Assembly (NCBI GenBank): GCA_038243395.1
Contig: JBBSRC010000006.1
Location: 17,141-81,140, forward strand
Direction: 5' to 3'
Length of the DNA stretch: 64,000 nt
From: Gelidibacter sp038243395
GTDB lineage: Bacteria; Bacteroidota; Bacteroidia; Flavobacteriales; Flavobacteriaceae
A model generated the notes under the pieces. The model ran no database searches, was not told where the DNA came from, and saw nothing but the letters and a program-made list of their open reading frames with translations. The position numbers and the translations under genes are program-made. Numbering within the stretch: position 1 is the first letter of the stretch; the number at the start of each line of letters is the position of its first letter. Below, in pieces: positions 1 through 7,960 of the stretch.

Positions 1-1
1 A

Positions 2-1225
2 AAAGTTAAGGATGAAGTTATTACGGAAAGTTTTCCTGACCACTCCAAAACAACCCATCTTATTCAACCAGATACGGATGTTGCCAACGTGATCCATAAA
101 TTTACGCAACGTTTTAAGACCCACTCTGAAGATACTTTTAAGTTCATCAACAATGGAATCTTTGGGTACATCGCCTATGATGCCGTCCGTTATTTCGAAG
201 ATGTTGACATCTCCAAAAAAGAAGGTCATCAAGATATTCCTGACATATATTATGCTGTTTATCAAAATATCATCGCCATTAATCATTTTAAAAATGAGGC
301 CTATGTATTTGCCCATTGCTTTGAGTCCGAAAACAATATCGACGAATTATTACAGCTCATCAAATCTAAGAATTTTGCGGCTTTTAATTTTTCAACGCAT
401 GGAAAAACCTCCTCTAATTTAACAGATAACGAATATAAGGAGCAAGTTGCTCTCGCAAAGAAACATTGCGCACGGGGCGATGTGTTCCAACTTGTGCTCT
501 CTAAAAAATTCTCCCAACAATTTAAAGGCGATGAATTCAATGTTTATCGTGCCTTACGAAGTATCAATCCCTCTCCTTACCTGTTCTATTTTGATTATGG
601 GGATTTTAAGATCTTTGGAAGTTCTCCTGAAGCGCAGTTGGTCATTCGGAAAGATAAAGCAGAAATCCATCCTATTGCAGGCACTTTTAAACGGACTGGG
701 AACGATGAAAAAGATGCTGAACTTGCCAAACAATTGGCCATTGATGACAAAGAAAATGCAGAACACGTCATGTTGGTCGATCTGGCCAGAAATGACCTCA
801 GTCGAAATGGAAGTGAAGTGACCGTTGAGAAATATCGGGAAGTACAATTCTTTTCGCATGTCATCCACTTGGTCAGTAAAGTGGTGGGCAAAAAACATAA
901 GGATACGACTACGATGCAAATGGTGGCAGATACTTTTCCTGCAGGTACATTGAGTGGTGCCCCAAAATACAGAGCGTTGCAACTTATTGAAAAATACGAA
1001 AAAACCAGTCGGGATTTTTACGGAGGAGCGATTGGTTTTATGGATTTTGAAGGCAATTTCAACCATGCCATTATGATTCGTACTTTTTTGAGTAAAAATC
1101 ATCAATTACATTGGCAAGCTGGTGCTGGAATAGTTTCCAAATCCAAGCCCGAAGATGAGTTGCAGGAAGTGTACAATAAATTAGGAGCATTGACAAAGGC
1201 AATTGAGATGGCTGAGGATATCTAA
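2..1225 (+). CDS. trpE: Anthranilate synthase component I (5' end outside window)
   Basis: Catalytic subunit of anthranilate synthase: chorismate plus ammonia to anthranilate and pyruvate, the first committed step of tryptophan synthesis. The frame is open from base 2 with no start codon of its own, so the true start lies upstream of the window; the first ATG-like starts inside would cut into the fold. Chorismate-binding motifs are clear: 'FGSSPEAQL', 'PIAGTFKRTG', 'DLARNDLSRNG', 'FPAGTLSGAPK', 'YGGAIGF' and the C-terminal 'QAGAGIVSKSKPEDE'. The N-terminal Trp feedback motif is not in the window. First gene seen of a trp operon in the order E-G-D-C-F-B-A. Confidence is high; the alternative (aminodeoxychorismate synthase PabB) is unlikely given the context. 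Confidence 0.97.
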   Translation, partial: KVKDEVITESFPDHSKTTHLIQPDTDVANVIHKFTQRFKTHSEDTFKFINNGIFGYIAYDAVRYFEDVDISKKEGHQDIPDIYYAVYQNIIAINHFKNEAYVFAHCFESENNIDELLQLIKSKNFAAFNFSTHGKTSSNLTDNEYKEQVALAKKHCARGDVFQLVLSKKFSQQFKGDEFNVYRALRSINPSPYLFYFDYGDFKIFGSSPEAQLVIRKDKAEIHPIAGTFKRTGNDEKDAELAKQLAIDDKENAEHVMLVDLARNDLSRNGSEVTVEKYREVQFFSHVIHLVSKVVGKKHKDTTTMQMVADTFPAGTLSGAPKYRALQLIEKYEKTSRDFYGGAIGFMDFEGNFNHAIMIRTFLSKNHQLHWQAGAGIVSKSKPEDELQEVYNKLGALTKAIEMAEDI

Positions 1226-1251
1226 ACGGAAAGAATTATAAAAGCAATGAA

Positions 1252-1315
1252 TTCCTTCCCTTCAAAAAGGGAAGGTGGATTTAGTTTCAGAAAAGAAACT
1301 GAAGACGGAAGGGTT
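1252..1315. repeat. Palindromic repeat, family A, trpE-trpG spacer
   Basis: Two consecutive hairpins: ccttccctt (1254-1262) pairs with aagggaagg (1267-1275), then agtttc pairs with gaaact (1283-1300), followed by gacggaaggg. A close copy lies at 6039-6105, with a second, inverted copy next to it (6106-6181). It sits in the 205-base trpE-trpG spacer, unusually long for an operon junction. Role unknown; REP-like by form. Confidence 0.8.
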
Positions 1316-1430
1316 TATTTTTCAACTAAATTTAAGTCAATCGATGTACCAAAATAGAACCTGAAAAAATTATCAAAAAAATAAAATTTAACTTTTTAAC
1401 CTGAGATCTTCGCCTTTGCGGAGAATACAT

Positions 1431-1994
1431 ATGAAAGTATTAGTTATAGACAATTACGACAGTTTTACTTACAATCTCGTTCATTATCTTGAAGATTTGG
1501 ATTGTGAAGTTACCGTGAAACGAAACGATCAACTGACCTTAGATGAGGTGGACATGTTTGAGAAAATCGTTTTATCGCCTGGACCTGGACTTCCTGATGA
1601 AGCAGGTTTGTTAAAAGAAATCATCAAAACCTATGCACCTACTAAAAGTATCTTAGGAGTTTGTTTAGGCCAGCAGGCTATCGCCGAAGTTTATGGAGGA
1701 CGTTTAATCAATCTCGATACGGTATATCACGGTGTCGCCACTAAAATAACGACCTGTGTAACCGACGAATCGCTATTTAAAGGATTAGACAAAACCATTG
1801 AAGTTGGCCGTTACCATTCATGGGTTGTAGATACAAACTTACCGGAGGTCTTAGAAGCCACTTCTTTTGACGAAAATGGTCAAGTAATGTCCTTACGCCA
1901 TAAAGAATATGATTTAAAAGGGGTTCAGTTCCATCCGGAATCGGTACTGACACCTCATGGGAAAAAGATATTGGAAAATTGGATTAATCAGTAA
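1431..1994 (+). CDS. trpG: Anthranilate synthase component II (glutamine amidotransferase)
   Basis: Glutaminase subunit that feeds ammonia to TrpE. 187 residues, class I glutamine amidotransferase. The N-terminus 'MKVLVIDNYDSFTYN' is the family signature, so I start at ATG 1431 and not at the in-frame TTG 1416. The nucleophilic cysteine is in 'GVCLGQQAIAE' (about residue 79) and the His/Glu of the triad are in 'VQFHPESVL' near the C-terminus. Could also serve PabB, as in many bacteria that have one shared amidotransferase; only the trp role is supported by its place in the operon. Confidence 0.96.
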   Translation: MKVLVIDNYDSFTYNLVHYLEDLDCEVTVKRNDQLTLDEVDMFEKIVLSPGPGLPDEAGLLKEIIKTYAPTKSILGVCLGQQAIAEVYGGRLINLDTVYHGVATKITTCVTDESLFKGLDKTIEVGRYHSWVVDTNLPEVLEATSFDENGQVMSLRHKEYDLKGVQFHPESVLTPHGKKILENWINQ

Positions 1995-1997
1995 GCA

Positions 1998-2090
1998 GTT
2001 TTCTCCCGATAGCTATCGGGTTCAGTTGGCAGTCAAATCGATTTCCAACCTGATACTGAAAACTGTAGACTGCTAACTGCAGACTTTAAT
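1998..2090. repeat. Repeat-filled trpG-trpD spacer with 16-base palindrome
   Basis: The perfect palindrome cccgatagctatcggg lies at 2005-2020. It is followed by a stretch of 'actg/gact' words (2048-2083) that reappears in diverged form in the trpD-trpC spacer (3100-3158). The palindrome could act as an RNA hairpin between genes, but there is no T-run after it, so I do not call it a terminator. Confidence 0.6.
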
Positions 2091-2093
2091 AAT

Positions 2094-3089
2094 ATGAAAC
2101 ACATACTTAATCGACTCATCAACCAAGAAAGCATCTCCAGTGAAGAAGCCAAAACAGTTTTGGTAAATATTTCCAGAGGCGATTATAATCAAAGTCAGAT
2201 TGCATCATTCCTAACCGTATATATGATGCGAAGCGTGACCATCGAAGAATTGCAAGGTTTTAGAGATGCACTTTTAGAATTATGCCTTCACGTAAACCTA
2301 ACCGATTATAACGGCATCGATTTGTGCGGGACCGGGGGCGATGGAAAAGATACTTTCAATATTTCAACTTTGGCTTCATTTGTCACGGCAGGCGCAGGAG
2401 TTAATGTTACAAAACATGGAAACTATGGTGTTTCTTCCGCCTGTGGATCTTCTAACGTCATGGAATATCTGGGCATAAAATTTACCTCGGATATCGATTT
2501 TTTAAAACGGTCTTTGGATGAGGCTGGTATTTGTGTATTGCATGCACCACTCTTCCATCCTGCCATGAAAAATGTAGCACCGATTCGTAAGGATTTGGCG
2601 GTAAAAACGTTTTTTAACATGTTGGGACCCATGGTAAATCCGGCGTTTCCAAAAAACCAATTGGTGGGTGTTTTCAATTTAGAATTGCTTAGAATGTACA
2701 GCTATCTCTACCAAAATACAGATATCAATTATACGATATTACATGCTTTGGATGGCTATGATGAAATCTCATTGACGGGACCAACCAAAGTGATCAGAAA
2801 CAGCTCCGAAACCATGATTACACCCGATTACTTTGGAGTGAACACTTTAGTACAAAGTGATATTTATGGTGGGGATTCTATTGAAAGCGCTGCAAAAATA
2901 TTTAAAGATATATTAGATGGCCAAGGCAATGAAGCACAAAACAACGTGGTTTGTGCCAATGCGGCAATGGCCATTGCAACGGCCACTCAAAAATCGGTTA
3001 CAGAAAGTTTCGATTTGGCAAAAGAGTCATTATTGAGCGGGAAAGCCAAGAATAAACTTGAAAGATTAGTTAAAATAAGTAAAGAATAG
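2094..3089 (+). CDS. trpD: Anthranilate phosphoribosyltransferase
   Basis: Transfers phosphoribose from PRPP to anthranilate, giving N-(5-phosphoribosyl)anthranilate. 331 residues, usual length. The glycine-rich PRPP loop 'CGTGGDGKDTFNIS' lies near residue 77-90, followed by 'KHGNYGVSSACGSSNVME', both hallmarks of the family, and 'RKDLAVKTFFNMLGPMVNP' for the Mg/PRPP region. ATG start. It is a stand-alone TrpD, not fused to TrpG. Third gene of the operon. Confidence 0.97.
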   Translation: MKHILNRLINQESISSEEAKTVLVNISRGDYNQSQIASFLTVYMMRSVTIEELQGFRDALLELCLHVNLTDYNGIDLCGTGGDGKDTFNISTLASFVTAGAGVNVTKHGNYGVSSACGSSNVMEYLGIKFTSDIDFLKRSLDEAGICVLHAPLFHPAMKNVAPIRKDLAVKTFFNMLGPMVNPAFPKNQLVGVFNLELLRMYSYLYQNTDINYTILHALDGYDEISLTGPTKVIRNSSETMITPDYFGVNTLVQSDIYGGDSIESAAKIFKDILDGQGNEAQNNVVCANAAMAIATATQKSVTESFDLAKESLLSGKAKNKLERLVKISKE

Positions 3090-3091
3090 TT

Positions 3092-3160
3092 TGCCGTTGG
3101 AAGTCCTCAGTAAGCATTCAAGCCTACTGAAGACTGAATACTGTTGACTGAAGACAAAAA
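3092..3160. repeat. Degenerate repeat in trpD-trpC spacer
   Basis: The 73-base junction is made of short repeated words (cagtaag, actgaagactgaatactg, gactgaagac) like those in the trpG-trpD junction. It looks like a decayed member of a dispersed repeat rather than a regulatory site. Confidence 0.4.
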
Positions 3161-3162
3161 AC

Positions 3163-3948
3163 ATGAATATTTTAGACCATATAGTTGCGGATAAGCGTAA
3201 AGAAGTTGATTTAAGAAGATCAATCATACCAACTTCACAACTGGAGCAGTCGGTTTTGTTTGAACGTGATACATTTTCACTTACAGAACGCTTAAGAAAT
3301 AGCCCAACAGGTATTATTGCTGAGCATAAACGTCGTTCGCCCTCAAAATCGGTAATCAATCAAAAACTTAATGTGTTCGACGTGGCACAGGGTTATGAGT
3401 CAGCTGGGGTTTGTGGGATGTCCGTTTTAACCGATAGCAAGTATTTTGGAGGTTCCTTGGACGATTTACTTTTGGCAAGAGCCAGTTGTCAACTACCTTT
3501 GTTAAGAAAAGAATTTATCATCCATACTTATCAAATATTGGAAGCCAAGGCTTACGGCGCAGATGTCATTTTACTGATTGCCTCCATTTTATCTAAAGTG
3601 GAAATCAAGCAATTTTCAGAATTTGCAAAAAGCTTAAACCTAGAAGTTCTATTAGAAATTCATAACGAAGAAGAACTGAACAAATCCATTATGCCGAGTT
3701 TGGATATGATTGGCGTGAACAATAGAAACTTAAAAACCTTCGAGGTCAGTTTGGAAACCAGTAAGCACCTGAGCCCATTAATTCCGAATGATTTTTTAAA
3801 AATATCGGAGAGTGGCATTAGCAGTATTGAAGCTATCAAAGAACTTCAACCTTACGGATATCAAGGATTTTTAATTGGAGAAAATTTTATGAAAACGGAT
3901 AATGCCGGAGAAAGTGCAAAGACATTCATAAAAGACCTCCTCTTCTAA
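3163..3948 (+). CDS. trpC: Indole-3-glycerol phosphate synthase
   Basis: Closes the ring of 1-(o-carboxyphenylamino)-1-deoxyribulose 5-phosphate to indole-3-glycerol phosphate. 261 residues, one TIM barrel, not fused to TrpF. Seen motifs: 'GIIAEHKRRSPSKSVI' with the catalytic lysine, 'VLTDSKYFGGSLDDL', 'LLRKEFIIHTYQI', 'IGVNNRNLKTFEV' and 'SESGISS'. The last codons and the stop lie within a palindromic repeat (3938-3964). Confidence 0.97.
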   Translation: MNILDHIVADKRKEVDLRRSIIPTSQLEQSVLFERDTFSLTERLRNSPTGIIAEHKRRSPSKSVINQKLNVFDVAQGYESAGVCGMSVLTDSKYFGGSLDDLLLARASCQLPLLRKEFIIHTYQILEAKAYGADVILLIASILSKVEIKQFSEFAKSLNLEVLLEIHNEEELNKSIMPSLDMIGVNNRNLKTFEVSLETSKHLSPLIPNDFLKISESGISSIEAIKELQPYGYQGFLIGENFMKTDNAGESAKTFIKDLLF

Positions 3949-3964
3949 CTCCATCGAAGGAGAA
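3938..3964. repeat. Palindromic repeat, family A, over the trpC stop codon
   Basis: The sequence ctcctcttctaactccatcgaaggag resembles the trpF insertion at 4050-4082 and the copies in the kyn cluster. It spans the end of trpC, so the stop codon of trpC is inside it. Confidence 0.55.
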
Positions 3965-4011
3965 AAACTCTAACTCTTTTGAATACATAACTAAGAATAA
4001 CTCAAAATTAA

Positions 4012-4782
4012 ATGAGTAGCAAAAACATCATAAATATTCCGATTCAAACTCCCTCTCCTTCGGAGAGGGCTGGGGTGAGGATTAAAATCTGTGGGATGAA
4101 GTATCAGGATAATATCGCTGATATTGCCGAGCTTCAGCTTGATTATCTAGGTTTTATATTTTATGAAAAATCAAGTCGATTTTTTGATGGCGTGATACCA
4201 AAGTTGCCAGAAAACATCCAAAAAGTCGGTGTTTTTGTGAATGCATCGGTTGAGGAGATTATAAACAAAGTAGAACGCTATGGTTTGGATTTGGTTCAGT
4301 TACATGGGGAGGAAACACCGGAGTTTTGTTTGAATTTAAAGCGTCATTACGAGGAGAGCAACGACGAAGTACTCTCAGTAAAAATAGACAGATTGCCGCG
4401 CTCCGCTCGCAATGACCATCGAATCGTCATAATTAAAGTATTTTCAATTAAAGATCATTTCAATTTTGACCAATTAAAACCTTATGAATCAGTGTGCGAT
4501 TATTTCTTATTCGACACCAAGGGACGTTTACCAGGCGGCAATGGTTATACTTTTAACTGGGAAGTATTGCAAAACTATCCCTCAACAAAACCTTATTTTT
4601 TAAGTGGCGGGATTGGTTTGGAAGAAGTTGAAAACATCTCAGAATTCCTGAGAAGGCAGGAATCTCAATATTGCTACGCCATCGATGTCAACAGTAAATT
4701 TGAAATTGGACCAGGATTGAAAGATTCAGAAATTCTATCGACATTTAAAAGAGAAATTAATCGGTTTAATAAGATGAATTAA
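4012..4782 (+). CDS. trpF: Phosphoribosylanthranilate isomerase with three repeat-derived segments
   Basis: Isomerises phosphoribosylanthranilate to CdRP in tryptophan synthesis. 256 residues against about 205-220 for the family. The excess matches three palindromic-repeat sequences read in frame: residues about 14-24 before the catalytic 'KICGMK', about 111-136 between 'EFCLNLK' and 'IVIIKVFSI', and about 211-218 before 'YAIDVNS'. The catalytic Cys ('KICGMK') and Asp ('FLFDTKG') and phosphate-binding 'LSGGIG' are intact, so the enzyme may well work. By comparison with the usual order of motifs, both internal segments fall in loops between a helix and the next strand, away from the active-site face (inference). 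No alternative start exists between the first repeat and 'KICGMK'. Confidence 0.95.
   Translation: MSSKNIINIPIQTPSPSERAGVRIKICGMKYQDNIADIAELQLDYLGFIFYEKSSRFFDGVIPKLPENIQKVGVFVNASVEEIINKVERYGLDLVQLHGEETPEFCLNLKRHYEESNDEVLSVKIDRLPRSARNDHRIVIIKVFSIKDHFNFDQLKPYESVCDYFLFDTKGRLPGGNGYTFNWEVLQNYPSTKPYFLSGGIGLEEVENISEFLRRQESQYCYAIDVNSKFEIGPGLKDSEILSTFKREINRFNKMN
4050..4082. repeat. Palindromic repeat, family A, inside trpF (N-terminal)
   Basis: ccctctcc (4051-4058), loop ttc, ggagaggg (4062-4069), then ctggggtgagg. It is read in frame as 'PSPSERAGVR' directly before the first conserved TrpF motif. It is the best-preserved family A copy in the window. Confidence 0.85.
4342..4417. repeat. Inverted-repeat element, family C, inside trpF (middle)
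   Basis: A 76-base element whose ends are inverted copies (cgtcattacgagg at the left, ctcgcaatgacc at the right). It is read in frame as about 25 residues. A related element of the same design lies outside genes at 59228-59312, upstream of apbE. Confidence 0.8.
4643..4666. repeat. Short palindrome, family B, inside trpF (C-terminal)
   Basis: attcctg (4644-4650) pairs with caggaat (4657-4663). It is read as 'EFLRRQESQ'. The same palindrome occurs outside genes at 58208-58228, at the 3' end of ridA (37374-37398) and at the start of the aldehyde dehydrogenase gene (37624-37668). Confidence 0.75.
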
Positions 4783-4848
4783 GCCAATAAAACACGAGAT
4801 TAGCTACGCTGAACCTAACGGTTTCCCGCTTTCTCGTAAATAAAAAAT

Positions 4849-6030
4849 ATGACATACAACATCAACAACAAAGGTTATTACGGAGAATTTGGTGGAGCCT
4901 ACATTCCAGAAATGCTCTATCCCAATGTGGAAGAATTACGTGAAAACTACCTCAAAGTTATGGCAGAACCTGAATTCCAAGAAGAATTCAATGCCTTGCT
5001 TAAAGATTATGTAGGGCGCCCTTCCCCGCTCTATTTCGCCAAACGTTTGAGCGAAAAGTACAATACTAAAATTTACTTGAAGCGCGAAGATTTGAATCAT
5101 ACTGGCGCTCATAAAATCAATAATACCATCGGACAAATTTTGATGGCCAAACGGTTAGGCAAACACCGAATTATTGCTGAAACTGGTGCGGGACAACACG
5201 GCGTGGCTACCGCTACAGTCTGCGCACTCATGGGCTTGGAATGCATTGTATATATGGGCGAAATTGACATTGCACGTCAAGCACCAAATGTAGCTCGAAT
5301 GAAAATGCTGGGCGCGCAAGTTATTCCGGCGCTTTCAGGAAGCAGAACGCTAAAAGATGCCACCAACGAGGCTATTCGCGATTGGATTAACAATCCCGTG
5401 GACACGCATTATATTATTGGCAGTGTGGTCGGTCCACATCCTTATCCAGACATGGTGGCGCGTTTTCAAGCGGTTGTTTCTGAGGAAATTCAATGGCAGC
5501 TTAAAGAAAAAGAAGGCACTTCAAAACCAGATTATGTCGTGGCTTGTGTGGGTGGAGGTAGTAACGCTGCTGGGATGTTCTATCACTTTTTGGAGGATAC
5601 TGAAGTCAAGCTCATTGCATCTGAGGCTGCTGGAAAAGGTGTGCATTCTGGAGAAAGTGCTGCCACATCCATCTTAGGCAAAGAGGGAATCATACACGGT
5701 AGCAAAACGCTTTTGATGCAAACACCCGACGGACAGATTACTGAGCCCTATAGTATTTCTGCGGGATTGGATTATCCGGGTGTTGGCCCTATGCACGCCC
5801 ATCTTTTTAAAACTGGACGTGCAGAATTCATTGCTATCACTGATGATGATGCCATGAAAGCTGGCTTGGAACTTTGCAAATTGGAAGGCATAATTCCTGC
5901 CATCGAAAGCTCGCACGCCTTGGCAGTATTTGAACATAAGAAGTTTCAACCAGAGGATATCGTTGTGGTTAGCCTTTCGGGACGTGGGGATAAGGATTTG
6001 GATACTTATATAAAGCACTTTGAATTGTAG
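4849..6030 (+). CDS. trpB: Tryptophan synthase beta chain
   Basis: Condenses indole with L-serine to L-tryptophan using PLP; partner of TrpA. 393 residues, usual length. The PLP lysine is in 'HTGAHKINNTIGQ' (about residue 88) and the phosphate-binding loop in 'CVGGGSNAAGMF'. 'LKREDLNHTGAHK' and 'GRGDKDLDTY' are characteristic of TrpB1. ATG start. The downstream junction to trpA is 254 bases of repeats. Confidence 0.98.
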   Translation: MTYNINNKGYYGEFGGAYIPEMLYPNVEELRENYLKVMAEPEFQEEFNALLKDYVGRPSPLYFAKRLSEKYNTKIYLKREDLNHTGAHKINNTIGQILMAKRLGKHRIIAETGAGQHGVATATVCALMGLECIVYMGEIDIARQAPNVARMKMLGAQVIPALSGSRTLKDATNEAIRDWINNPVDTHYIIGSVVGPHPYPDMVARFQAVVSEEIQWQLKEKEGTSKPDYVVACVGGGSNAAGMFYHFLEDTEVKLIASEAAGKGVHSGESAATSILGKEGIIHGSKTLLMQTPDGQITEPYSISAGLDYPGVGPMHAHLFKTGRAEFIAITDDDAMKAGLELCKLEGIIPAIESSHALAVFEHKKFQPEDIVVVSLSGRGDKDLDTYIKHFEL

Positions 6031-6038
6031 ACGACAAG

Positions 6039-6181
6039 ATTCCTTCTCTTTTTTCAAGGGAAGGTGGATTCAGTTTCGGTAGAGAAACTGAAGACGGAAG
6101 GGTTCTTAAAAACAAACAAACCACCTCGTCTTCATTCCGTTCTCTCGGGATGAATCCACTCCTCCTTCGAAAGGAGGAGAA
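6039..6181. repeat. Inverted pair of family A repeats between trpB and trpA
   Basis: The left unit (6039-6105) closely matches the unit at 1252-1315. The right unit (6106-6181) matches it in the opposite orientation (ctcctttcg arms, 'gtggattca', 'gaagac' words all reversed). The pair therefore forms one long inverted repeat in the trp transcript, similar in layout to enterobacterial BIMEs. After it, 6214-6239 carries 'attcgtgtattcgtggcaa', a word repeated at 37589-37607. Confidence 0.75.
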
Positions 6182-6284
6182 TTAAGACTTCAACAGATAA
6201 ACTATTAATCGTGATACATTCGTGTATTCGTGGCAACAAAAAAAGTTTAATTAAAAAAAATTCCCACTTTTGCGGGAAGTTAAC

Positions 6285-7055
6285 ATGAACAGAATCAACA
6301 AAAAATTACAAGAAAATAGCAATGAGAAGTTGCTCTCCATATACTTTACCGCAGGCTATCCTAATCTTAATGACACCGCAAAGATCATCCAAGATTTAGA
6401 AAAAAGTGGTGTTGGCATGATAGAAATCGGTTTGCCGTTTAGTGATCCTTTAGCGGATGGACCAACCATTCAAGCCAGCTCCACTCAAGCGCTAAAAAAT
6501 GGCATGACCACTGCAGTTCTTTTTGATCAACTTAAAGATATTAGAAAAACTGTCCAGATTCCTTTGGTGATTATGGGCTACTTTAATCCTATCCTGCAAT
6601 ATGGCGTTGAGAATTTCTGTAAAAAATGTGCAGCGATCGGTATTGATGGACTTATCATACCTGATTTACCCGTGGATGTCTATAATGACCAATACAAAGC
6701 TATTTTTGAAAAAAACGGCATTACCAATGTGTTTCTAATTACGCCTCAAACTTCTGACGACCGCATTCGTTTCATTGATTCGATTTCCACAGGTTTCATC
6801 TATATGGTAAGCAGTGCTAGTGTTACAGGAGGTAATTCAGGATTTGGAAATCAGCAAACGGTTTATTTTGAACGTATCGCCAGTATGAATTTAAAAAATC
6901 CGCAAGTGATAGGCTTTGGGATATCAGATCAAGAAAGTTTTAAGCAAGCCACCACATATGCTAAAGGAGCCATTATAGGAAGTGCTTTCATTAAACATCT
7001 CACCGCTGAAGGTACCGATAATATAGAAGGTTATATCAGGCAATTCTTCGAGTAG
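6285..7055 (+). CDS. trpA: Tryptophan synthase alpha chain
   Basis: Cleaves indole-3-glycerol phosphate to indole and glyceraldehyde 3-phosphate; indole passes to TrpB. 256 residues. Catalytic Glu and Asp sit in 'MIEIGLPFSDPLADGPTIQ' (about residues 45-58); 'PDLPVD' and 'GFGISDQ' are also typical. ATG 6285 is preferred to the in-frame TTG 6270, which would add only five residues. Last gene of the trp operon. Confidence 0.97.
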   Translation: MNRINKKLQENSNEKLLSIYFTAGYPNLNDTAKIIQDLEKSGVGMIEIGLPFSDPLADGPTIQASSTQALKNGMTTAVLFDQLKDIRKTVQIPLVIMGYFNPILQYGVENFCKKCAAIGIDGLIIPDLPVDVYNDQYKAIFEKNGITNVFLITPQTSDDRIRFIDSISTGFIYMVSSASVTGGNSGFGNQQTVYFERIASMNLKNPQVIGFGISDQESFKQATTYAKGAIIGSAFIKHLTAEGTDNIEGYIRQFFE

Positions 7056-7157
7056 TTAGTTTATCCTTCGCCATGTAGAAATTAAACTTTAAGATAATCT
7101 TAATAAAAGTTCATCAAATTTACATTATATTAAATAATAATTTAAAACGTAAATATC

Positions 7158-7301
7158 ATGGGGATCATAGAAGATAATAAGAAGTTCAAAAGAACTACAG
7201 AACAAACAACTCCTACAAATCCGACGGGAGTTAATAAAAAAGATATCAATAAATTTGATATAGATAAAAAGACAATTAGAGATCAAAAATCAAAGAAGTA
7301 A
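7158..7301 (+). CDS. Small basic hypothetical protein, 47 residues
   Basis: ATG-initiated frame of 47 residues, 'MGIIEDNKKFKRTTEQTT...', rich in Lys, Asp and Thr, with no membrane segment, no cysteine and no family I recognise. Support comes from its position: it stands alone in a gap of almost 400 bases and is followed 19 bases later by a strong hairpin with T-run. Probably disordered. It could still be a chance frame. Confidence 0.5.
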   Translation: MGIIEDNKKFKRTTEQTTPTNPTGVNKKDINKFDIDKKTIRDQKSKK

Positions 7302-7320
7302 TTCTAAGTTAATTTTAAAA

Positions 7321-7360
7321 AGAAACCTATTCTTATCTTGAAGGAATAGGTTTCTTTTTG
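7321..7360 (+). terminator. Rho-independent terminator
   Basis: Perfect 12-base stem, agaaacctattc (7321-7332) with gaataggtttct (7344-7355), followed by a T-run. It ends the unit holding the 47-residue frame, or reads through from trpA. Confidence 0.85.
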
Positions 7361-7444
7361 ATTTTGGAAGATCACAAAAACACCATCGCTTTGCAGTCTA
7401 ATTTTGTTTAAATAGCAAATAGATATGCCATCTAAATTTAAAAT

Positions 7445-7897
7445 ATGCCCTTAAACATTGTTCTCATTGAACCCGAAATCCCAAATAACACAGGAAACAT
7501 TGGTAGATTGGCATTAGCCTCTGGATCCCACTTGCATTTAGTAAAGCCTTTTGGTTTTGAAATTACTGACGCACGGCTGAAACGCGCAGGTTTGGATTAT
7601 TGGCCACACGTTAACCTTACTACCTATGACAGTGTAACGTCATTTTTTGACCTACATCATGATAAAAATATGGTATTTTTATCCAGTCATGGGGATAAGA
7701 ATTATTGGGATATTCCGTTTGAAGATGATATGTTTTTAATTTTTGGAAAGGAATCGGTCGGACTTTCCAAAAGTATTCTTGACAATAATAAAACCAAATT
7801 GTACAAAATTCCTTTGTTTAGTGAGCACGTTCGGAGTTTAAACTTAGCAAACGCTGTAGCTATCGTCGCGTATGAAGGTCTAAAAAATTTAAAATAA
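7445..7897 (+). CDS. trmL: tRNA (cytidine/uridine(34)-2'-O)-methyltransferase
   Basis: SPOUT-family methylase that modifies the wobble base of tRNA-Leu isoacceptors. 150 residues, the length of the minimal TrmL/YibK protein. Seen motifs: 'IVLIEPEIPNNTGNIGRLA' at the N-terminus, 'FGKESVGLS' (motif 2) and 'RSLNLANAVAIVAYEGLK' (motif 3, knotted SAM-binding region). ATG start. Confidence 0.93.
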   Translation: MPLNIVLIEPEIPNNTGNIGRLALASGSHLHLVKPFGFEITDARLKRAGLDYWPHVNLTTYDSVTSFFDLHHDKNMVFLSSHGDKNYWDIPFEDDMFLIFGKESVGLSKSILDNNKTKLYKIPLFSEHVRSLNLANAVAIVAYEGLKNLK

Positions 7898-7960
7898 ATA
7901 TAAACCATTGAAATAGTGTAAAGCTATCTCCAAAATTCACATACTCTTTTGAATTACACC

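Noticed and set aside
554..1105. Minus-strand frame of 183 residues inside trpE
   Set aside because: Shadow of the trpE reading frame; no start context and no recognisable domain.
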